A DNA stretch of 64,000 bases from Maniola hyperantus. Taxonomy: Eukaryota; Arthropoda; Insecta; Lepidoptera; Nymphalidae. A program made the position numbers and the translations under genes. The DNA lies in assembly GCF_902806685.2 (NCBI RefSeq), contig NC_048546.1, positions 13,067,891 through 13,131,890 of the forward strand. Reading direction: 5' to 3'. The stretch's first letter is position 1. Every line of letters begins with the position of its first letter. Shown in pieces: positions 62,001-64,000 of the stretch. The notes under the pieces were generated by a model. It was given only the letters and a program-made list of their open reading frames with translations. It was not told the origin of the DNA and searched no databases.

Positions 62001-63643
62001 CCGCACATGGCCAGCGTGGTAGACTATGGCCGAAACCCTTCTCACTCTGAGGGGAGACCCGTGCTCTGTAGTGAGCCGGATGGGTTCATCATGATTATGA
62101 TGAGGCTCTGACAGACTAACAGACAGACGGATAAATTCACCCAACTTCACCCTGAAACTGCCTTTTTTTGGTTACTTCGGTTGTGGTAGTTTCGAGCCCT
62201 AGTAACAGATCTCAAACTTGAATAACAGTCGAGAAACACTAAAACAGTTTTCAATGAGCGCTCAATTAATCTCATAAACGATATTATACATGCAACTTGT
62301 TAATGTCCATTGTTCTGAGAGTGAAATTGCGCTGAATCGAGTTAAAATCGATTTTAACCCGTCGGCACAAGGCGGGTAATCGAGTCAATCGAATTATTAC
62401 ATTAACATTTATACGTTAAAACTTTTTTTCAAATCAACGAACGATAGTTGTGGTATGCTGTATTGCGTTTTGATTGCTGATTTTTTAAAAACGTTTTTAA
62501 GTTAATGTTCAATGATTTACTTGAAAAATTAATTCTATGCCTCATACTATCTACGTCATAAAACAACAACTGTATTTCAGTTTTCCACTTTCATAGTACC
62601 ACGACTTTCGAAACCTTCGCATTTTTGTATGGAAAAATTCTTTGATATTTAAACACAGAATTTTTCCGTATAAAAATGCGGCTATTTATCTAAAATTCGC
62701 TCTTCAGGTAACGAATTGAACCTTTAATTAAAGGCTGGGTCTCCTCTTAGAATGAGAAAGGTTTACGCCATAGTCCTCCATGCTGGTCGAGATGCTTTGA
62801 GAACATTATGGAAAACTCTAAGGCATAAGATTTCCTCACGATAAACGAGTATACTGGGCTATATTTAACTTTCTATACTTATAGTAATTTTCTAATGATC
62901 ATTAATCTCAGTCAAGTGCGAATCTGTCATAGACACTGATTTCTACTAATATCAGTGCGCTGGACTTGCGATTGCCGACCTGTTTTTGAAGCAACTAGAT
63001 TTTCGCCATTGTGGCGCTGACAGCAAGATACCGTCATGTGAGCGTAAATGTTAGTGATAAGACATCTATCAACACGAAGAACATGTGCTCGATTAAGGTA
63101 AAACGACAGCTACAATGTCACGATCGCAATCACCTCTGATGCTCGATTGCGGTAGAATGACAGCTACAATGTCACGATTGAGATTGTAATAATGATTGAT
63201 GCAGGTTTTACGAAATCGACCTACAGATTGGTTGACGTTGGCTCACTATGGCTGCAATGCATTGTTGCATCAAGAATTGCACAAATTCACCCAATCACAA
63301 TAATTGAGATTGGAATAATGATTGATGCAAGCTTTACGTAAATTGACCTACAGCATTCGACACTGTCAAGTGTCAAAAAAATAAATGTTATTTTATATAG
63401 CATACCTTTTCGAGCGTGTAGTTATATGTCCATACCACAACACATCACATACATATAAATTAATCTGTCACTTTCTCTTGCAGCGTCGGAGTGGCCGGTG
63501 GTGAACAAGCCGTTGAAAGTGATCCGCACCAAGCAGAACAAACTGTCCAACAGGTTCTTTCCGTACGACGAGATCGAGACCGAGTGCCAGCTGACCATTG
63601 ATGACGACATCGTCATGCTGACGCCTGACGAGCTGGAATTCGG
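46495..63643 (+). CDS. Ext2: EXT2, exostosin-2 heparan sulfate co-polymerase (5' five exons; 3' end beyond window)
   Basis: Exostosin-2 (Drosophila sister of tout-velu) works with EXT1 in the Golgi to polymerise heparan sulfate. Exons: 46,495-47,033, 48,457-49,057, 49,910-50,068, 58,792-58,975 and 63,484-63,643. Phases agree (2, 0, 0, 1, 2), giving 547 residues plus two bases of about 720 expected. Residues 27-49 are a single membrane anchor of a type II protein. The GT47 exostosin domain spans about 80-420 (DKITIYIYPL, EACLLVPSIDTLNQN, NHLIFNMVAG, FDTWTFRYGFDISLPLYS, CIPIIIADTIVMPF). GT64 begins at GFTAVILTYDRVDSL and holds the metal-binding acidic triplet 534-536 (TIDDDIVML) after NKLSNRFFPYDEIETE. 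The start ATG is at the expected family position. Introns of 8.7 and 4.5 kb are filled with transposons. Confidence 0.95.
47070..47300 (+). mobile_element. Helitron, diverged copy in EXT2 intron 1
   Basis: Starts CATATTATAAGTGTGCAAAT and ends CACATGGACAAAGTTACAAACATCGTCTAG. An older copy of the 24,808 variant. Confidence 0.65.
47935..48055 (+). mobile_element. Helitron 5' fragment
   Basis: CCCTTACTATAAATGCGAAA, TGTTTGTTGGTTTGTCCTTC, then breaks off after GTGATTTTTTGCATGG. Confidence 0.7.
48063..48298 (-). mobile_element. Helitron, full copy facing the previous fragment
   Basis: CTAGCTGATGCCTGCGACTT to CACTTTCACATTTATAATAA. Together with 47,935-48,055 it forms an inverted pair, so this part of EXT2 intron 1 can fold back. 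Confidence 0.8.
48457..49057 (+). CDS. Ext2: EXT2 exon 2
   Basis: 601 bp between TTCTTTTAG and GTAAGT. It encodes HWNNGENHLIFNM to KIVHSVSK. Confidence 0.95.
49125..49358 (-). pseudogene. C-terminal fragment of a LINE reverse transcriptase ORF
   Basis: GRVEATRPRGRSPTRWMDLI and NATNRSRWREIARAAV match the conserved tail (G.R.RGR..TRW.D, then RW..I.R) of insect LINE polyproteins, as I know the family. Only about 70 codons remain, without reverse transcriptase motifs. It lies in EXT2 intron 2, antisense to EXT2. Confidence 0.7.
49683..49896 (-). mobile_element. Lep1-type Helitron ending 13 bp before EXT2 exon 3
   Basis: CTAGCTTATGCTCGCGACTT to TTCTTTTATATATTTAG. Only TGATTTTTTTAAG separates its end from the exon. 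Confidence 0.88.
49910..50068 (+). CDS. Ext2: EXT2 exon 3
   Basis: 159 bp. Acceptor TTTTTTTAAG before GAG keeps phase 0 and gives SVSK joined to ERRGELYWQLRWVYERYF, which has the same length as the vertebrate segment. The alternative TTTAG acceptor 13 bp upstream breaks the frame. Donor GTAAGT. Confidence 0.88.
50087..50466 (+). mobile_element. GGTTCCGT repeat starting 18 bp after EXT2 exon 3
   Basis: GGTTCCGTACCTCAAAACG, then CTTTGTTGTCTGTCTGCC, ending GAGTCTGACTCGCTCTTGG. It has a few deletions relative to the other copies. Confidence 0.8.
50467..50967. other. EXT2 intron 3 sequence, unassigned
   Basis: Contains GGTGGGAGCGGGTGCGTCCT near 50,510, a GC-rich patch of unknown origin. No element is named. 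Confidence 0.35.
50968..51110 (-). mobile_element. Helitron fragment (second subtype)
   Basis: CTAGATGATGCCCGC, then directly GCAAAAAATCACGTCTGTCT and CACACTTTCGCATTTATAAT; an internal deletion copy. Confidence 0.7.
51126..52904 (-). mobile_element. 5'-truncated non-LTR retrotransposon (Jockey/CR1-like)
   Basis: The element carries an open reverse transcriptase ORF and ends on the minus strand in a repeated AAATAAATA tail (51,126-51,151). It has no endonuclease domain or ORF1 upstream: the frame opens right after a TAA at 52,903-52,905, where sequence changes character. It inserted antisense in EXT2 intron 3. Confidence 0.85.
51307..52902 (-). CDS. LINE reverse transcriptase ORF, 5'-truncated
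   Basis: 531 codons without a stop. Reverse transcriptase motifs appear in order: RVTPIPKK (74-81), EEFRPIAILS (88-97), FDYRKAFDRV with the first catalytic Asp (158-167), GVSQGSILGPLFF (215-227), and LLYADDLKLIF with YADD at 246-249. It then has the thumb and C-terminal region typical of Jockey/CR1-type elements (KDLGVIFDKKLTFHDHI, CVWHPY, LEKVQKAFLRYLYKR). The listed start is a TTG after a stop, not a true initiation codon; the upstream endonuclease is missing. The element cannot move alone. The intact frame suggests recent insertion. Clade is from memory of family features, so only moderately certain. Confidence 0.85.
   Translation of the reverse strand: MTTHHSTICHIPKFTVTDIKYGIDKLKVNCATGPDNLPADVLKMCSKYLSLPLCHVLNLILKTGQYPSQWKLTRVTPIPKKTGTTSVEEFRPIAILSTPAKVFERIVHREISRQISNLLCDEQHGFRIKKSVNSNLLTATEYISSCLDRGHQADALYFDYRKAFDRVNNDILLKKLSAIGLSPQLLHVLSDYLRDRQQFVRYGIYESKPYHTRSGVSQGSILGPLFFLIMINDLPESIKYAKCLLYADDLKLIFEITSIEDCLKLQCDLTAVYHWSKANKMEFNRDKCSVMTFGKVRYPLIHEYKMDGIPIPRVQNMKDLGVIFDKKLTFHDHINTVAADSFRRLGFVLRNSREFHSPLVIRLLYYALVRSKLETSTCVWHPYEAKYGLILEKVQKAFLRYLYKRCYGYYPFLYPTKFLLGCLGFNSLEVRRICDQLKIMCQILRGDVNAPELHNQLCRIRVPESNSNLRPRKNKLFVVPHHRTIARSMSPIPRSLASFNALLDNNAQWDPFNDGSIILVRELLKYAESIA
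52905..54156. other. EXT2 intron 3, mixed repeat remnants
   Basis: An (AAATA)n-rich patch at 53,440-53,465, another at 53,735-53,752 and an A-rich run at 53,520-53,565 look like retroposon tails. A (CATA)n run lies at 53,343-53,362. No gene is supported. Confidence 0.4.
54157..54345 (-). mobile_element. Helitron (second subtype)
   Basis: CTAGCTGATGCCCGCAACTT to AAACTGTCGCATTTATAAT. Shorter middle than other copies. Confidence 0.8.
54438..54465. repeat. (GGTAT)n microsatellite
   Basis: About five GGTAT pentamers: CATGGTATGGTATGGTATGG. Confidence 0.9.
54594..54710. mobile_element. Fold-back MITE with ~42-bp arms
   Basis: AGGCCTAACATGCGCCCCGC and GAGAAAATTTTGTCTAC are mirrored by GTAGACAAAATTTTCTC and GTGGTGCGCATGTTAGCCT. 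Loop is about 35 bp. Confidence 0.85.
54960..55095 (-). mobile_element. HaSE-like SINE, partial
   Basis: On the minus strand, a degraded A box region, a B box (GGATTCGATCCAGGGCACGC read inverted) and the CTTTAACGGTAAAGGAACAC body. The 3' half is missing. Confidence 0.65.
55410..55826 (-). mobile_element. GGTTCCGT repeat, full-length copy
   Basis: CTGGCCAAGTGCGAGTCAGG to GAGGTACGGAACCCTAAAAA, in EXT2 intron 3. Confidence 0.8.
55921..56115 (-). mobile_element. Lep1-type Helitron, diverged
   Basis: CTAAGCCTACGATTTCGTCC to GTCAGTCAGTCACATTTTC. The terminal CTAG has decayed. Confidence 0.7.
56179..56397 (-). mobile_element. Lep1-type Helitron
   Basis: CTAGCTTATGCCCGTGAAAT to CATTTCATATATTATTTAGA. 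Confidence 0.8.
56803..57022 (+). mobile_element. Helitron (second subtype), complete
   Basis: ACCCATATTATAAATGCGAA to CGCGGACGAAGTCACAGGCATCAGCTGG; the terminal CTAG has become CTGG. Confidence 0.8.
57023..58531. other. EXT2 intron 3, unassigned with repeat traces
   Basis: 57,050-57,200 (GTCTGTCTATCTG, CGTCCGTCCGTCCGT) resembles another interspersed repeat. 57,827-58,054 is open in both directions for about 66-75 codons without a known motif. No exon is supported. Confidence 0.35.
58532..58760 (+). mobile_element. Lep1-type Helitron ending 31 bp before EXT2 exon 4
   Basis: TCTAAATATTAG start, GGTGACTGACTGACTGACTG block, and CACGCGGACGAAGTCGCGAG hairpin, ending CTAG at 58,757-58,760. Confidence 0.82.
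58792..58975 (+). CDS. Ext2: EXT2 exon 4
   Basis: 184 bp between TGTCTGTCCAG and GTGAGT. It encodes YGPVNPLFLPVT to VVWNNQRKQPPP plus one base; start of GT64. Notably GC-rich. Confidence 0.94.
59263..59477 (+). mobile_element. Lep1-type Helitron
   Basis: ATATATGAATGGGAAAGGTGA to CCACGCGGATAAAGTTGCGA and CATAAGCTAA. Confidence 0.75.
59527..60063. repeat. Tandem duplication of a ~215-bp segment, 317-bp period
   Basis: TTAGTGTAAAGTCAGTTTGA begins at 59,528 and 59,845. Both copies continue to GGGTTGGCGAAAATAGGC(T/C)GA. The copies have diverged by substitutions and small deletions. Confidence 0.85.
60066..60175 (+). mobile_element. Helitron 5' fragment (second subtype)
   Basis: CTACCCATATTATTATAAATGC, then GTCACGTCGCAACAGAGCAA, breaking off after TGGGTATGCATAAA. 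Confidence 0.7.
60582..60803 (+). mobile_element. Lep1-type Helitron, first of a tandem pair
   Basis: TCTAAATATATAAAAGGAAA to GCATAAGCTAG; directly followed by a second copy. Confidence 0.88.
60804..61014 (+). mobile_element. Lep1-type Helitron, second of a tandem pair
   Basis: TCTAAATATATAAAAGGAAA follows the CTAG of the previous copy with no spacer; ends CAGAAGCTAG. The two copies differ by substitutions and a deletion near 60,905. Confidence 0.88.
61209..61535 (-). pseudogene. C-terminal fragment of an RTE-type LINE polymerase
   Basis: ERAMLGITFRDKIRNEEIRR, GLKWQWAGHVCRRTDGQRD, LQWRPRTGKRSVGSRWTNDL and RVWWRALGKAYIQQW match the conserved tail of RTE-clade LINE proteins common in Lepidoptera. 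About 108 codons remain open; the reverse transcriptase core and endonuclease are absent, so it is a 5'-truncated relic. It is antisense to EXT2 in intron 4. Confidence 0.82.
61536..61812. other. EXT2 intron 4, with GGTTCCGT repeat fragment
   Basis: 61,738-61,810 (ACCCCACTTGGTATAGTAGT, GTTCATGAACACA) is a fragment of the GGTTCCGT family. The rest is unassigned. Confidence 0.5.
61813..62104 (+). mobile_element. HaSE-like SINE, lacking the A box
   Basis: TCTAATCGGAGGTCGGGGGTTCGATCCC (B box), then ACGGTGAAGGAAAACATCGT, GTATGTGAAGTCTACCAATC, and a CATGATTATGATGA tail. More complete in its middle than the 8.1-kb copy. Confidence 0.8.
62105..63099. other. EXT2 intron 4, includes an old SINE fragment
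   Basis: 62,740-62,850 on the minus strand resembles the HaSE-like SINE body (CTTATGCCTTAGAGTTTTCC inverted). The remainder shows no named element. Confidence 0.45.
63100..63360. repeat. Cluster of short direct repeats upstream of EXT2 exon 5
   Basis: CGACAGCTACAATGTCACGA recurs at about 63,104 and 63,167 (one mismatch). TAATGATTGATGCA with flanking text and GACCTACAG recur at about 63,189 and 63,314. Confidence 0.8.
63484..63643 (+). CDS. Ext2: EXT2 exon 5
   Basis: 160 bp between TCTCTTGCAG and GTAAGA. It encodes SSEWPVVNKPLKVIRT to DDDIVMLTPDELEF. It ends two bases into a Gly codon, so at least one more exon lies to the right. Confidence 0.95.
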
Positions 63644-63847
63644 GTAAGATTGCTAAGGCTGGCGTTTACTATAGTCGACGAATTTTAATTTACAGGTTTT
63701 ATTTTACAGGTCGTAGGTAAAGTGCGAGCGAAACAGACAGATAACTCGACGACTCAGTTTAAAATGCGTCGACTATAGGCGCGCCCTGAGTCGAATCGCA
63801 ATAATTTGCCATTTAGGCCATCATTTTTTTTTTAAATTTAGACAAAC

Positions 63848-63965
63848 ATTAGCCCTTGTCTGCAATCTCATCTTGGTGGTAAATCTAATGCAGTCTAAGA
63901 TGGAAGCGGGCTGACCTGGAAGGGGTATGGCAGTTTTTTATACTCATTTTTTTATTTTTTTATTT
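63848..63965 (+). repeat. CCCTTGACTGC repeat, truncated copy
   Basis: TTAGCCCTTGTCTGCAATCT, GTCTAAGATGGAAGCGGGCT and GGAAGGGGTATGGCAG match the 13.55-kb copy. It ends in T-rich sequence. Confidence 0.65.
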
Positions 63966-64000
63966 ATTCATATTAATTTTACAGAGTTTCCTACATATCT

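Overview
The window is nuclear DNA from an insect, almost certainly a moth or butterfly (Lepidoptera). It is AT-rich, intron-bearing and full of repeat families that I recognise as lepidopteran: Lep1-type Helitrons ending in CTAG at AT sites, tRNA-derived SINEs of the HaSE type, LINE tails, and a roughly 400-bp interspersed repeat that begins or ends with GGTTCCGT. There are no bacterial-style genes. The species cannot be named from the sequence.

Positions 1 to about 12,590 are one giant Foldback (FB-NOF)-like DNA transposon, cut by the window start. Two opposed arms, each made of about 18-19 tandem 182-bp monomers, flank a single intact 1105-codon ORF on the minus strand (3632-6949). Its product has a MULE/NOF-type transposase core and, unexpectedly, a C-terminal region resembling a ubiquitin-specific protease. 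The element has itself been hit by a Helitron (which contains a LINE tail) and by a GGTTCCGT repeat (which contains a SINE).

Positions 12.6-29.5 kb are transposon-rich and hold no convincing host exon. They contain a hAT MITE with a perfect 8-bp target duplication, a composite Helitron array (14.8-15.96 kb), a deleted PIF/Harbinger element with a transposase fragment, a triplicated segment (20.3-21.1 kb), a TRIM-type LTR element with a tRNA-Trp primer site (26.8-27.7 kb) and a retrotransposon relic (28.8-29.3 kb).

Positions 29.5-63.6 kb contain three host genes. Sobp (sine oculis-binding protein homologue, plus strand) has three exons at 29,542-40,458, separated by an 8.9-kb intron that carries a second, larger copy of the composite Helitron array (35.3-37.9 kb, opposite orientation). 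GNB1L (WD-repeat protein, minus strand) has two exons at 43,574-45,373 and appears complete. EXT2 (exostosin-2, plus strand) has five exons from 46,495 and runs off the right end. Sobp and GNB1L converge; GNB1L and EXT2 are head-to-head across 1.1 kb. EXT2 introns are packed with Helitrons, a 5'-truncated LINE with an open reverse transcriptase and SINEs; EXT2 exon 3 has transposon sequence within about 20 bp on both sides.

The most unusual features are the FB-NOF element with its protease-like tail, the paired Helitron tandem arrays with essentially identical units, and the transposon-built splice-site neighbourhood of EXT2 exons 3 and 4.
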